A DNA stretch of 64,000 nt, from positions 7,502,001 through 7,566,000 of the forward strand of contig NC_026655.2 of the NCBI RefSeq assembly GCF_000004075.3. Reading direction: 5' to 3'. Position numbers and translations under genes: made by a program. Shown here piece by piece: positions 12,227 through 26,100 of this stretch. The DNA comes from Cucumis sativus. Its lineage: Eukaryota; Streptophyta; Magnoliopsida; Cucurbitales; Cucurbitaceae. Every line of letters begins with the position of its first letter. Position 1 is the first letter of the stretch. The notes under the pieces are model-generated. The model was not told where the DNA came from and made no database searches. It saw nothing but the letters and a program-made list of their open reading frames with translations.

Positions 12227-13130
12227 ACATAATAGTTGATTAACACAGCATAATAATGGTTCAAGTTCCCTTCCAATGGATTCAACTATCAACTGAACCA
12301 CTTAAATTGGTTGATCCATCATTTTCTTTTAAATAAATCAACAGTGTAATACTACTAACAATTGGATTTCTTTTAGAATAGGTGATTAAATCTTCCAACC
12401 CCTAAAAACAATTATCGCAGTGACATTAAAGCTAAACTCATGTTGAGTGAGGCAATGGGGTGACCTTGGCATATTTATTAAGAATATTGTCTTTTTCTTT
12501 TTCACTCTTGAACTGAATACAGAAACAGAAAAAAAAAAAATTACTTCTTTATGGACGCAAAAAACAAAATTTTGAAAGATGAAATGAAAAGAAACCGAAG
12601 CCCAACGAACATTGATTAATGCAGTTTCGAAGATGGGAAATTTGGTGAATGAAATGTCAAAATTGTAGACTGTTGTTGAAGAAAGAGTTATAAATTAAAT
12701 TAGAGATTGAAAAACAAAAATAATACATTGATACTGACGAACGAAGAAATGAGTTGTAAATTACAAACTCGAAAATGAATAATGATTTCATTCCACTATA
12801 GTTTTTCGTATACAAGCATCTTATCATAAGCTACAATGGTGGTGTTGAAGGAAAAAGAAGATAAAATGGGAGAAGGAAGAAGAAAGGCTACAAAAAACAA
12901 AAACTCAAAATGGGTAGAAAAAGAACTCTGAAAATTTATGAAAAAAAGCCCCACCAACTGATGGGGGAGACAGAAGAGAACAATGGTCAATCAGACAACA
13001 ACATTAGCGATAAGCCCTATGGCTTCTTCTGTATGTTGAAGCTTCTCTATTTCTATGGTATCAATTAAGGAAGGATAAGCAATCCAACTAATGAAGGTGA
13101 AGAATTTACAGGATTTTCAAGCTTTAATTC
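12227..13130. other. spacer between epoxide hydrolase remnant and WAPL 3' end
   Basis: No gene recognised. The right part probably holds the WAPL 3' untranslated region on the minus strand. The frame at 12796-12990 is hydrophobic low-complexity sequence without family resemblance. Confidence 0.5.
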
Positions 13131-16100
13131 TCAGGAACTTCTACATGATTCAATCACTTCAGTTACGGCTTTATGCGTCTCCGGAGAAATCATGTTCAAC
13201 GTCAAATGAAATGCCTGGACAAGAAGATAAAATAAATAATAGATTGAACAGATCGCCATTATAAACTGGATGAACATCCAATCAGATAATCATCCCAAGA
13301 AAAATCAATACATTTTTGAGAGATATTTCAAGTTTTCATATATCAATTTCGAGTCATGGTCATTAGGAATGAAAAGTCAAGATGAATACATACCACAAAT
13401 CGCTCCAAAACTGGAACAAGAATTGCTAGGCTGTGATCTGGTAGACAATCAACAATGGCATCGCGTATGCGCTGGCTGTGAAAACAAAGAACGAAAACCC
13501 CTTGAACAAACCCACAAGAAAGCTTAATTCGGTTATAATATTTAGGAAGAGAAGAGCACTAAACCTTTCAGTTGAAAGAAATGCTAGAAGTAGCGCTGAA
13601 TAAGCTTCAACAATCATTTTTTCAGCTTCCTTTTCACCTTCCAGAAGAGCTACCTCCTCATTCTGCTCAATGCCACAAATGTATAGTTTGGTATGATACC
13701 ATATCTAAACTCCAAAACTATAACCTTAAAGTGTATCCTTTAATGTCTAGGTCACTGCAATACTTACCCTCAATAAGTCCATCAAGTTCGATTTTCAGGT
13801 GGCAAGTTGGGTAAGTACAGATTTTATAAATACATATAAAATCATTTTGAAGAATTTTATTTCCCTTCTTTTTTGAATAGCAAGTATAACTTGGTGAAGA
13901 GAAGAAAATTCAAAGAGGCAACAAGTGAAGTGAAATATATATTCAAATAATCTACCCGTGAGTAAGAAACAGTTTGGTTATTCCAGCTCAATATAAGAAC
14001 AGCAGTCTAATCCAACAAACGTCTCGAGTTAGGTTAAAGTTTTCAGCTTTGACAAGTTAACAAACAAAAAGAGAAGTGCTCGAATTGTACTACTAACCCA
14101 TGGCGCAGACTCCCCTTCTCCAACTCCGTCACTTGCTCCTTGGTTGGCCAAAAAGATGGAACATAACAATGGAATTACGTTGCTATGAACCTTTTCTGAT
14201 CCATGCACGCTAGGTGTCAAAACACTAGCGGAAGCAAGCCGAGATCTGCAATGAATATAGCATTTGGTTAAATACGGTTTAAAACTACAATTTTAATTTG
14301 TCATCTATTCGAATAGCCATTAGATTTTTAATTTTTGAAAATTGCATTGGTTTCTCACAACTTCACAATAGTCTGCATCTAAGGCAAGATTTGAATTTTT
14401 AGCCAAATTCAAAAACAAAAATTTAGTTTCTGAAAACTACCTTTTTTTTCTTTTAGTTTATAGCAACGACTTGAATTTTGGAAAACACTCCTAAAAAAAT
14501 ATATTAAACAAAATGAAGATAACCATGGGGATAGAAGTATTCTTTATAAACTTAATTTTGAAAAACCAAATAGTTGCATATGATATTTCAAGTAAATGTC
14601 CCTAAAAAGAATTTTGAAAAGGATTTCGGATATAATTTGTTGATAAAAATAAAATAAACACCATAAGTATTTCCAATTTTGTATGGCATTCTAGCACACA
14701 TAAAGATCCGTAGACCACCATACGACCTCAGAAACATATATAGATCAGCGTTAAACTACCAAATGCATTAGCAAGCAATTAAATTCTTTTCTGTTTTGCT
14801 GATGCCTAAATGCAGGAACAATCAAGCAATTCAATAGCAATTCAATACAAGTGCTTATAGTGAGAGGAACCACAGTTGCCCTAGTTACATAGTAATAGTA
14901 ATGTAGGATAAATTTAAACATAAGACAAACGAAGTTAGAGAAAATGGAAAAGTGATTGCGAACCCAATGAGTTTTTCTGAAAACCTTATGTATCAAAACA
15001 GCAAACTGCTGCATTAAAACTGAAGTAACACCTACCTGTTATGACCATCCTTCTCCACCAAGTTTACAAGCAGGCCCAAAATTGCAACAAGAAAATCAAG
15101 CTCTTGATCAGTTAGATGCTTTTCGTTCTGTAACTCAAATTCGAGACTCAATGTATGCACTTTTAATCCATTTAAGGTGGATGAAGTGGAGCAGAATGAA
15201 GGAAAATGGTTGGCAATCAGTGAACACATAGTTTCTAGTCCTCCACACAAAGCAATTTGTTGACAGCCAACAGGATTATCATTGGTCAAGTTCATCAGAA
15301 CCTGAAAACAGATGATAGAGTGTGACAGGAAAAATTAACACAAAATAACTACAAAACATCATCCAAATCCTGGGAGTAGAAAAACTGTCTATTTAAAATT
15401 AAGCGAATTGTACTCAAAGGACAAATCATAGCCCATATGTGTTGTCAATATAAATTGGCTTAGCAGGAAGTAATCAATACAACCAAATAAATTATATTAT
15501 CGGGATCCAAACAGAAGGTATTCAACTCAATTAACTGCCCTGAACATTAACCTTCAAAAACTAAATGAGAACAAATGCATAAGAATACTGAAAAAAAATA
15601 AAATGCAAATAATATTAGTAAACCTTGATAGAAGTAAGAAGGCAGTCAGCAACTAGACCAAATCCCTCCTCCTCATTAAAGGATGTCAAGCTTGAAGTTT
15701 CGTTGATGGGATGGCTTTCTTCACCGAGTGATTCTTTCTCGCTTGTTATCACCTTAGAATTACATCCATTCTCAAGGTCTCTAAATTTGACCATCCCTTT
15801 CTTGGCTCGAGGTTTCTTCTCTTTCTGCGAAAGTACCTCCCACTTAGAGGGTTCAAAATCCCCTTCGTCAAAAGCAAAAGGATCTTGTTCCTCTGAAAAG
15901 CTAAGCTCACAACCAAAAGGATCAGGAAGATTAATTTTCCCTACAGCTTGGTTATTCAATGTAGTCGTTCCATTATCAGTACTTCTTGATGTCACACTGG
16001 ATGAACCAGATGTGGAGCATCTCTGTCTCATCTTGAAGAAACTGGTATTTGCCAACGACGTGCTTGTAGTTCCAGATGTTGTTAGAGAATTGTCTAACCG

Positions 16101-19100
16101 AGCTGTGGCATTCCTCATGTTCTGGGATATAATGGAGCTCTTGTCAGACAAGGTACTCTTGGTGTTGCACCCTGTCTTTGAATTGCAGCTTGGTAGAGTT
16201 ACCTTTCTGTTTGCTGCAAATGTAAGAGAAACTACATGTAAAAGACAATGATGGAATATGAGATGCTGTGTCTAGAAAAAAAATCTTTAACATATAAAAT
16301 ACTGTACTGTAAGATATAAAAGCAGCATGTGCAAGTTGGAAAAATATTACCTTCACCATCTGCCTCTGCAAACTCTTTGGAAGTGTTGCAAGACCCATCA
16401 AGAAGATGAGCTGACTTCTCATTATTTAAACCGGCAGCAGAATTTTTGCGTAAATAGAGACCTACTCAAAAAAATGGCGTCAATCAACATAACATGAATA
16501 TGAAAAATAACATAGTGGATGAGATTAAAAAAAAAAAATTGTAAAAAAAAGGTGCTATTAAGTACCCGAAAGAATCTTGATGACACGTAGCATGATTGCC
16601 GTGAAAGATTGTGTTGTTCCTTGACCATCCAAGTTTCTTTTAATTCCAACCAAATGACTCTGAATATTTTAAATTAGGGGAAAAAATTAAAAGTAATCCT
16701 AAGAATTTTGTTTGTTAAATTTGAAGTCAAGGTAGAGGTGGGGGAAGAGGAGTGAGAAAGAGAGACCACTTTTCTGCATACCTGGTTTTCTTTACTAAGG
16801 AATGTGGCATTTTCCATTATCTTTAGGCACTTCAAAAGTAGCATCAGGCTCTGCAGAAAGTTCTCATATCTTGTATCCTGTGTAGACAGTGAAATATGTT
16901 TTTACACAATCCTGAAATAAAATGTGTCCAAAAGCCAATCTTCCTCATATGCCACAAATATATTATTTAAAAGAATATTCGAGCATATGAAAGAGAGACA
17001 AAGTCATCATACACCAAGAAATGTAGCTATTAATCATGTTTTAAATTGAAACAAAATAAAAACAGTTTTATATCATCTGGTCGCATACTAGCACGTCTCT
17101 TTAAACTATGGGCCCAAAAAAAGTGATATGGCCACAAACAATTCTCCTTTTTTTTTTTCTATTCTTTGCAGGAAAGCAGAAGAAAATTAAAGGCTTCCGT
17201 AGGTTCATAGGCTAAATTTGGAGCACAATTATGCAATCAATGATTTAAATGTTCCTTGATATTTGCAAAACAACAAAGAAAAATCTAATTCAATTACTGG
17301 GGCAATAGATACAGAAAGAAAGGAGAAAAAAATTGCAGATCGCTGTCATTCATAAACTCGGAACTAAATTTTCTAAATGAAGCAAACTGATAATGACCCC
17401 CCCTTTCCCCATAACATATAGTGTTTTCTCTCTAACCAAATACACCATAAAACAGCAAAATAAATCAACCTAGTGTCAATAATTTCCCATTTGTTCATTT
17501 TTATTTTTTTTTTTACTCTTTTAAGCAAGAACCACAACAAACAAGAAAAAAAAAGGAAATTTAATGGGCCAAGTATAAAAGTTACCCCCACTCACCCTCA
17601 CGAAAACAAAAGAAAAAGGAGAGAGAGAACATGGATACTCCCCAAATCTCCCTCTCCACGTTGCTACTGCAGATCTATACAAAAACAATAATGAGATCCC
17701 AAAAAAACATACAGGCTCACACCTCCAAATTGGAATGGCAATCCTTGGCAACCTCAAAGACAGCATCAAGTCCTCCTAGCTCTCGCAATTTTTCCTTGAA
17801 GTCACCTCCAGTTTTCCTTATAGCACCAGATGTTTCTGAGAGGATTGTGGGAGATTCACAAGAATAAGCAATACAGAAGGATACTGAGTTGGCATGGTTC
17901 AGACATATGAACATGCAGCTAACAAATGAAGTAGACAAGCTAAAAAGAAAGATAGTATGCTTGTCAAGCAAGAATGTACACGGACTATTTAAACCATCTT
18001 CAGTAACTTCACATTGCAAGAAAAAATAACATTAAAGTTATAGATTTGAATCCCTAACTCTTTTGGAAAAATGTAAATTTTAGCTATCCAAAAAAAGCAA
18101 GCTGATTGAATAAAATTAGTTGTTAGGTCCATACAGAAACTACGTGCATATTCTTTAATAAGCCAATCCCCTTGTCTCAACAAAAGAGAATAGACATGAT
18201 GTTACTTGACAAAAATAGTGGGGATAACAAGATTTCTTAATAACAAAATGTTCAAAGTCAAACATCCAAAATAACCTCTTCAAATATTGGCAGGAGGGAA
18301 TGCAAAAAGTATCTAAAGACTAAAAAACTGTTGAGCATATATCCCCACTCAAGCCCATTGGTCAGGACTTGGGAGACTTCACATGCCCAGATGTGGAGGT
18401 TTCATTCATTGAGGTTAATGAGTTCTTCACTTAACATCAACAAGGCTTGAAATTCCATGGATATGGGATCAATGATCATTACATTAAAAGTGATGAAAAA
18501 TGCATTAATTTTTATCGCGAGATAGATATGGGAATCAACATCAGAATTACCTTCAAGAGAAATGGTAGTCAAGCAAGCTTTCTCTATAGTCAGTAAGGCA
18601 ATCCATTTTGGACACAATTCTGGTCTATCAGTCACGCCAATGCCTATGCTTCTTGATTTTATTTCCTTGCAACTTACAAGAATTTCTTCAACTTTTGAAA
18701 AAATTGCAGAAGAACTGGAATCCAATCTTTTTGTACTTGGAAGGATATCGGAATCCGTTCGAAGAACTAAAAGCTTATGGCCAATTCTCGGTCCTTTCAC
18801 TTCAGCAGCCATAGAGAGGATTGGTTTCAACAATTTAATTAAAAAACTAACACAATTTGGTGATTCGAGAAGGTGATCGTCTTGACCCTGAGATTATGAA
18901 ATGTATATTTCTGAGAGCCTTATCATCGTCATAAAGCACGACTGTGCTTGAGCGTGTTTAATACAAAAGAAGTGAGCATTATAAGGTAGATCACTTACAT
19001 CACTTGTCAAAATGTAAAAAAGAGTTGCAGCAGCTAGATTGCTGGCTGAGTCATCAAAGCTAAAACCTAAAACAGCGTCAATTATAGTCCTTGCCATCCT

Positions 19101-20707
19101 AAAAGAATATATTTGAGTTCAGATACAAATTTGCAACATTTAGCATTAAAAATTGCAGGAACATAAATGATAAAATAAGGAAACCAATGCATTCTAAGCG
19201 GCAATCAGAAAAGCGACATGGGATGCATAGTACTCAAGTTGCCTACAGGCCCCAAAATGGAGAGTGAGAGTCTTTACTGTCAAAAGAATATAAAATCCAA
19301 CTTTAAATTCAGTTTGCATGCACACAATGTTCAAAAAACTATCATGATCTGAGTTAAGGCATCATTACGTCCTCGTGTTTTAATATCCTCAAAAAGCATC
19401 CTCCCACCCACGCAACAAAAGAGGAGAGCGAGATTGAGATTTGGAGGTTGATGACGGTATTTTTTTTTTTTTTTTTTTTTTTTTTGGGTCGTGGAACCAA
19501 TGACTCATATGTTGTTTTTTACAATTTTATATGCTCCTATTTACAATACATTTTTTACTGCTACTAATTGGAGTTCTTGTTTGAGTCATTTCTGTTTCCT
19601 TCTCTTATATACATATCCATTGGAACTTTAAGAGAAATGTCTGTTCCCTTTCCCAATCTATGTATTTGCGAGCATGCTACAACGGACAAATATGAAAAAA
19701 GGCACTGAATATTTAGTTTATAAATTCAACATTTTGAGTTGTATGAAGAACCAGATGCAAGATTTTGGTAGATTTCGAGCAGATGTCATGCCCAACGTCG
19801 TCAAGAAAGTCAAAATGGACTACAACGGTCCTAAGCAGATGTTAACCCGCAGCTTAAGATACAACTCCAGTAAAATTCAACTTTAAGGACACATTAACCT
19901 TTTCAATTATCATTGATAAAGTCACAGTTTTAACTACAGACTTTTATAATTCTCCTTAAATCAAAAGAATTCATGTCTCATAAGAGACTAGTATTTTTTT
20001 TTTCCTCTTTGGGAGGGATAAGAAACAAGAAGAACTTCCAATAAAATTATGGGAGGAAGAAAACCTTGCATGACTCAAACATTACAAAACAAATGAAGAA
20101 CTTAGAATAATTTGCAGCCTTCCAGTCTTGTATCTTCAACTATAACTATGAGTAACCAAAAAGACAATCAAATTTTTACATACCCATGAGTCCGTAGAAG
20201 CCGCCGTTGCTGAGCAGTACTGCAAATAGATAACAACGATATCAAACTAGCCCTTCTGATCCGAACTTGCTGACCGTTCCTCAGTCCATCCAAAGCAAAA
20301 TTCACCTCATCTACATGCTCCATCATCTCCCCAAACTCCTGAGCTTCCATCAAAGTCGATGTAGAGGAAATCGCGGGCTGAGAACACCTAAGCACCTCTA
20401 GTTCCCTTTTCTCAATCTTGCTTTTCTTGGATTTCTTGTGACCCCCGTTAAGCGAATCGTCAAAAGAGGACCTTATAGGGTTTGCTGAAAACGAAGCCTG
20501 AGAAGAATTGGTACCGTAGGGCTCAGAATCGAAGGTGGACCATCTAGTTGAGGAGTCCTGTGAAGAGAAAGCGACGCCAAATAGCGGGTCCTGAGAACTT
20601 TCCTGAGAAAGAGAATCAGCGAAAGAATCGTGAATGGCGTCGGCAGAGGAGTCGGAGAAAGTCCTCGAGAGACCACGATTCCGGCGGCCGTACGTCCGGA
20701 CGATCAT
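13131..20707 (-). CDS. WAPL: WAPL, wings apart-like cohesin release factor
   Basis: Nuclear protein that opens cohesin rings and removes cohesin from chromosomes in mitosis and meiosis. Thirteen exons in transcript order: 20707-20184, 19098-18999, 18887-18551, 17835-17723, 16877-16782, 16659-16566, 16461-16351, 16213-15624, 15301-15036, 14245-14098, 13662-13565, 13475-13394, 13214-13131; phases agree throughout and give 880 residues, close to Arabidopsis WAPL1. The start MIVRTYGRRNRG matches the plant family. The conserved WAPL domain begins near residue 125 (FGEMMEHVDEVNFALDGLRN) and continues through RRLLRTHGMARTIIDAVLG and later helical-repeat exons. Exon 8 (about residues 459-655) encodes a Ser/Thr- and charge-rich insert with DPFAFDEGDFEPSKWEV, probably disordered. 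The C-terminal exons (DLDYL-like helices, SALLLAFLSTE, LPDHSLAILVPVLERFV) complete the repeat fold. Confidence 0.93.
19460..19485. repeat. poly-T tract in WAPL intron 1
   Basis: An uninterrupted run of about 26 T on the plus strand lies in the first WAPL intron. On the coding strand it is poly-A, so it could be the tail of an old retroposed sequence, although I see no matching body next to it. Confidence 0.7.
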
Positions 20708-20988
20708 CGCTGGATCCCAGACGACAATTGGGCGAGCTGCTTAAGCTTATCTTGGAGCTGTGGAGCGTAACATTGGAGGAAGAAAAGGTATGAGCTTTGG
20801 GGGAAAGAGAAGATTTGAAATCGGGGGGAAATTGTCGGAGGGAGAAACAAATCCGGGGGAGTTTGGTGGAAGTGAGAACAATCGAAGACTTGGTGTCTCG
20901 ATAAAATCCTTTTATTAAGTGTGATTAAAGCCAATTTCTTTGGTTGAAGCCGAACCCCTTCGCCCTTCGCCCTTCTCAGGGTTTTCAT
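20704..20988 (-). other. candidate upstream ORF of WAPL, 94 codons
   Basis: An ATG at 20988 opens a 94-codon frame (begins MKTLRRAKGEGVRLQPKK) that runs up to the WAPL start. Its TGA stop (20706-20704) overlaps the WAPL start codon as ATGA. If transcription starts upstream of 20988 this would be a regulatory or re-initiation uORF; if it starts later the frame is only promoter or leader sequence. I recognise no protein family in it. Confidence 0.3.
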
Positions 20989-23192
20989 TTTTTATGGAAA
21001 TACAAAGATGTTTTCTTCTCCCGATTGGCGTGATGCGAATAAGGCTAATATCGTCATTTTCTCTCTTGGTTTTGTATGTTTCTTTTTAAATTCATCTAAA
21101 CTAATTCAGAGTATTCATTACATTGGTCTATAAACTTTTTAGATCTCCATCGTCTTCTCTTCGCTCAAGAGTGCTTTTAATCGTTACTGTGTGGGATACA
21201 TGTAGCCTAAACACAATGTGTGACTTGATTTAACCTCTTTTAGTTTGGAAAGAGTATTTATCAACATCCATTCACAGTTTTACTTATTATTCATAATTGA
21301 TTGCAGAGATGTGATCATGTTAGTGTATAGGGAGAAGACGTCCTCTTGTATGGTGCATCGATGCGTGCTTTCACATGATTGTTCGTTGGAATATAGAGCC
21401 CATTTTTATATATCACTTTAATATAAGTAATCGATTGAGACTTTAAGATTTGTGTAAAATTCATATCTTATCCATGATAGATATTAGTATTTATCAATGT
21501 CACTAGTAGACAATAATAAAAGTTTAGCCTTGTATCTAAAATTTTGTTATATTTTATAAACGTCTTGATTCATTTTTGCTACATTTGAAAACGTGTGATT
21601 TTCAAAAATTAGTTTTAGCAAAATCAAACATTTCTTCCAAAATTTTAATTTTAATTTTTTTAAAAATACTTATGTTTGTAGTATAATGAAGTATTTGTAT
21701 ATTTTTCTTTTACTTGGATAGATTTTTTATTTCGAAAATTGTAAATAATAATAATAATTTAAAGGATGGAAGTCTTACGGTTTATCCTCAATAAATTAAT
21801 CAACATCATTCAATGGGATCCACCCATTTGTTTTTTTCAAATGAAGAAATTTAAAAAAATAGTAATAAATAAATAAACTTCAATAACCATTTTCAGAAAT
21901 TGAAACTATAGTAAAATCTTCAAATTTTGTTATCGTTTATTTAAGTATTTTCGCTGAATTTTGTTAATAGTTCTTTTTTATATTTATGACAATTCATCTA
22001 AATATTTTAAAATATAAAATCCCTTTCAAAACAAATATAATATAAAACCAAGAGAAAATAGTAAATAAGTCCTGGGTCTTCTTATTTTTCTTTTTATTTT
22101 AATTATTGTTGGGTAGTTTATGGAAGTTCTAAAATTACACAACAACAAAAAATGAAGTTGAAGAAAACAATAACGCAAAAATGAACACAAAAAGAAAAAT
22201 CAATATGATTTTCTTATAATGATCTATTTAGAAATGTTTTACGACACTTTTATATAATCTAGACAAAGGATGACCACATCATCTTATTTTTCATTTTAAA
22301 ATCAGTAGAGCAATTCTCAATCTGAAATCTAGAATAGGATCTAATCAAAATGTTATAATTCATATATTTTTTTCAATTAACGAGTGATCAATCTCTAAAC
22401 CCTAACCAAAGAAAAAAAATATATTGAATCCATATATTAAATTGATTTTTCCATCTATCAAAAACTGAAATGTATATAATTTATACAAACTTGCGTACAA
22501 ATAATTAGTTTGGGTTACAAAACATCTCATACTATGAATCTTCAAAGTCACTACCTTGATAGGTTAAATTACAGATTTAATTTCTAAGCATACTTAGCGA
22601 AAACCTAATTGGTTATAAACAAACATTAGTGATTATATTGTATAAATATTGAAAGTAAGTGATATCTTTTAGAATTGGGTTATTTTTTTCCTACTTGCTC
22701 CTACTTTTAAATTATTTTGTAATTAGAGCTTCCAATTGGAGTAATATCTCATCTTCCCTCCCTCCTTTTTATTATTTTTTTTCTCTCTTACTTTTCACCG
22801 ATAATGAAAGTTGTGTTTATTTAAATAATAAAAAAAAACACACACACAAAATGAACAAATCAAAATTGATCAAATGCTCCTATAATTTCCCCCGCTCACT
22901 GCCTTAGAGGCAATTGAAAAGCAGGATCTAAGAAAAATGGGAAGAGATAAGAGCCATTGGAACATTCATTTCAATGGAGAAAAATATGAATGGTATAAAC
23001 ATCATACCAGTTGATAAATGATCATGAGGCTGCAACTTGTGTAAGCAACTCTATATCCCCAACAAAATAAAGCTCTAATATTTACCCAATTTTAATAATA
23101 GATGCTTCAACCAAATCAAACTAACTAATACCCATGAACTCAACCTTTTATAATCTGCCTAAGCCTTGAACTTCAATCTTCGTCATCATTCT
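20989..23192. other. intergenic, no gene seen
   Basis: AT-rich spacer between the WAPL promoter and the 3' end of the kinase gene. It contains no recognisable gene. The last 250 bases or so probably include the kinase 3' untranslated region. A (CA)-rich stretch lies near 22839-22849. Confidence 0.55.
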
Positions 23193-26100
23193 TCATCTGG
23201 GGGTGATTTTAGTTATGGAGATGCCTGCAAAGCTCATCTCGTTGCTACTGGAAGCGTTTGAGGTTTTCTTGCTCACTGAAGGAATGTCACTAGTCCCCAA
23301 GCCTCCGTAGAACCCTGGGGCAGTAAGTAGCTTCTCGTTCAGCTTGTTATTCTTTGTGAGCATGTCAATGACTTGGCTCATCACTGGCCGTCGATTTGCA
23401 GCTGCTTGTGTGCAAAAAAGAGCCACTTTCATGTACCTAAGCACTTCTTCCTGAGGGTAATCTCCTAGTCTAGGATCCACTATATCCAAGAGTTTTCCTT
23501 CTTCATATAACTCCCACACCTGTTTCATGACAATTACCGATGGTAATAAGCAACAAGATAGCCGGTACAGAAATAGAAGAGATATTCCATATGAGTAAAG
23601 GCACAAAAGAAAATGGCATCTGTCATCGAGATAGATCTATTGAGCATTTCTTTCAACAGGTTTAAGGCATGGCACAATCACTCAATGCTCAAGAATTCCA
23701 AACTCAGAACGAGAATAAACAAATTCACATATTTCAGGTGTGTCATCAGTATATGCTGTACCCCCAACCCAACAGCGAGGTTAAGCAGTGAAGTACCAGT
23801 AGAACGAAATAGCAAGTACACAAGAACGAAGGAAGCTATAAATTTGGATATGAGCAAGCTTACCCTTCCCAGCAAGAGTATTGATATTTCTACCCCAAAA
23901 ACTGTACTGCTACGTTTACCACTAACTAGTTCAAGAATGAGGACTCCAAAGCTATAGACATCGGCCTTCAGAGTTAGCTGACCTCCCAATGCATATTCTG
24001 GAGCCAAATAACCACTGCAGAAAACAATGTTTCAAGAAGATAAGAAATGGTATTCATGCAATTTTTGTTTAAAATTGTACTTTAAGAACATCAGTACAAT
24101 AAAACATATTAAATGATAAACGTTCTCTCCATCTGCCAAGATCTGCCCAAGTGCCAGCATAACAAAGACATATAGGCGAAAAAAGTATGACTGAATTAAA
24201 CCTGATTCACAAAGCAAACCATGCAATAGTTCTTAGTGTCAACTCCCAAGCGGAGAACATAAAAGATAGATCCTTGTATAATATGTTAGTCTATGGAATA
24301 CATCTTTACCTATGGATAATTTCACTCATCTAACAATTTTTCTTTATTTGCATGGCCAATTCCATCGCATGACGAGCTCTTTTCAGTTAAAATGCATGTC
24401 CCCCAACTAAATGTAAGAAATTAAACATCCCATCCTATTAATCAGCTCACTCCTATTCCTGTACTATATGCTTTCTTCAATGTCGTTATTTCATTCTAGT
24501 TTTATTCCCCACTAATTTATAATGTTTATTCATTGAATAGCCTTATCACAAAGTTACATATAGTCGTTAATTTGTTGGCCGACAATTTTCTTTTCCAACA
24601 GAAAAGAAATAAACACACAAAGAAATAACAAACAAATTCAGATGATTGTATTTATCAGCAAAAAGAGAACCAATCCCTAGGTTAAAATTCTCTGGTATTG
24701 AGTTTTAATCTTTTGACTGGTTCAAATTACCCTTCCATTCGCATATACTGCTTCCTACAATTTAATTCAACCAGCCCATATCCGAGGCACAATGTGTGCA
24801 CAAGACTTGTCTATTGTATCAATATGAAGGAATTGGTAGTCATTTGTTTCTGAAAAATTAGCACATATAAGATTCAGAGATGAATCCCTGACAGTTGAAT
24901 GCTCATAAGTTGATAATTCTTTCCTGAAGGCACCCGAGTAATGTTCCAGATTAGATTTCTTTTTCTTTTTGGTCAGACTTGCTGTTTTTTACCCTGCTTT
25001 CTTTTTAAACATTTTCCTGTATGGCCGCTGTGTCATGTATAAACTACGCAAGTGTACGAAGTTTAAAAAACAAAATACATTCTTGGTCCTAATGTATGAT
25101 TTTGGTGTTCATGTGGTCCCTAAAATTTCAAACATGTTTGGAAAATAGTTTTAAATGGTTCCTTAAACACATTTCGACAATAGCGAGGGGTTGTACTAAG
25201 AAATTTTATTATTTTAATATTCAGTCAAGGGTTATGTGGTTGTTAGGTATATAACAAGATTTCCTGCAAATTCATACTAAACAATAACAACAGCAACAAG
25301 CAGCTTCCTTTGAATTAATCAACACAAAAACCTTGAGCGGAGGTGTTTGATTGTGAGGTGGGTTCTTTCCCATCTTTTTACCTTGGGCTTCCCTTTGGGG
25401 GTAATTCGAGAGTTGTGTCCTTTTGGAATCCTATCTATGAGAAAATTCATAAGAGATGGGTGGTGTGGAAGAAAGGGTTCTTCTCTAAAACTGGCAAATT
25501 AACTCTGATTAGAGTGGTATCCCAATGTATTATTATCTTTCGTTGTTCAGGCCCCTAGCTTGGTGTGTAAGAGCATTGAAAAATACATCGGAGATTTTCT
25601 GTAGGAGGGAGTGGAATAATGTCATGGCTCCCATATAGTTATTTGGGATGTGGTAGGGCGCCTTGTGAGTCGGGAGGGATTAGGGATTTGGTAATCTTAG
25701 AATTTGTAACAGAGGTTTGTTGGCAAAGCGGCTTTGGCGCTTTTATCTTGAACCTGATTCTTTATGGCATAGGATTATTATGAGCAAACATGGTTCCATC
25801 CTGTTGAGTGGATGACAAAAGGGGTTAAGGACACTTTCCAAAATTCTTGGAAAGATATTTCTTTCAGGCTCTCTACCTTTTCACAGTTTACTTGTTTTGT
25901 GGGGGGATAGAAAGGATACTTACTTTTGGGAGGACCAGTGGGTTGGGTTCGATTTTTTTGTATCTGTATCATTTATCCTCTTCCAAAAATTGTAGTAATT
26001 CAAATCTTTTGGTGAGATCCGAGACTTCCATGTCTTTCTCTTTCAGGTTTCGTCATAATTTGACCAATAGGGAAACGATGCAGGTGGCTTCGATTCTTTC

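Noticed and set aside
15625..16251. 208-codon plus-strand frame
   Set aside because: Lies exactly opposite WAPL exon 8; the minus-strand reading joins in phase with the other WAPL exons and the plus-strand reading does not resemble a protein.
23613..23957. 114-codon plus-strand frame in the kinase 3' part
   Set aside because: Spans an intron and the opposite strand of a kinase exon; no family resemblance.
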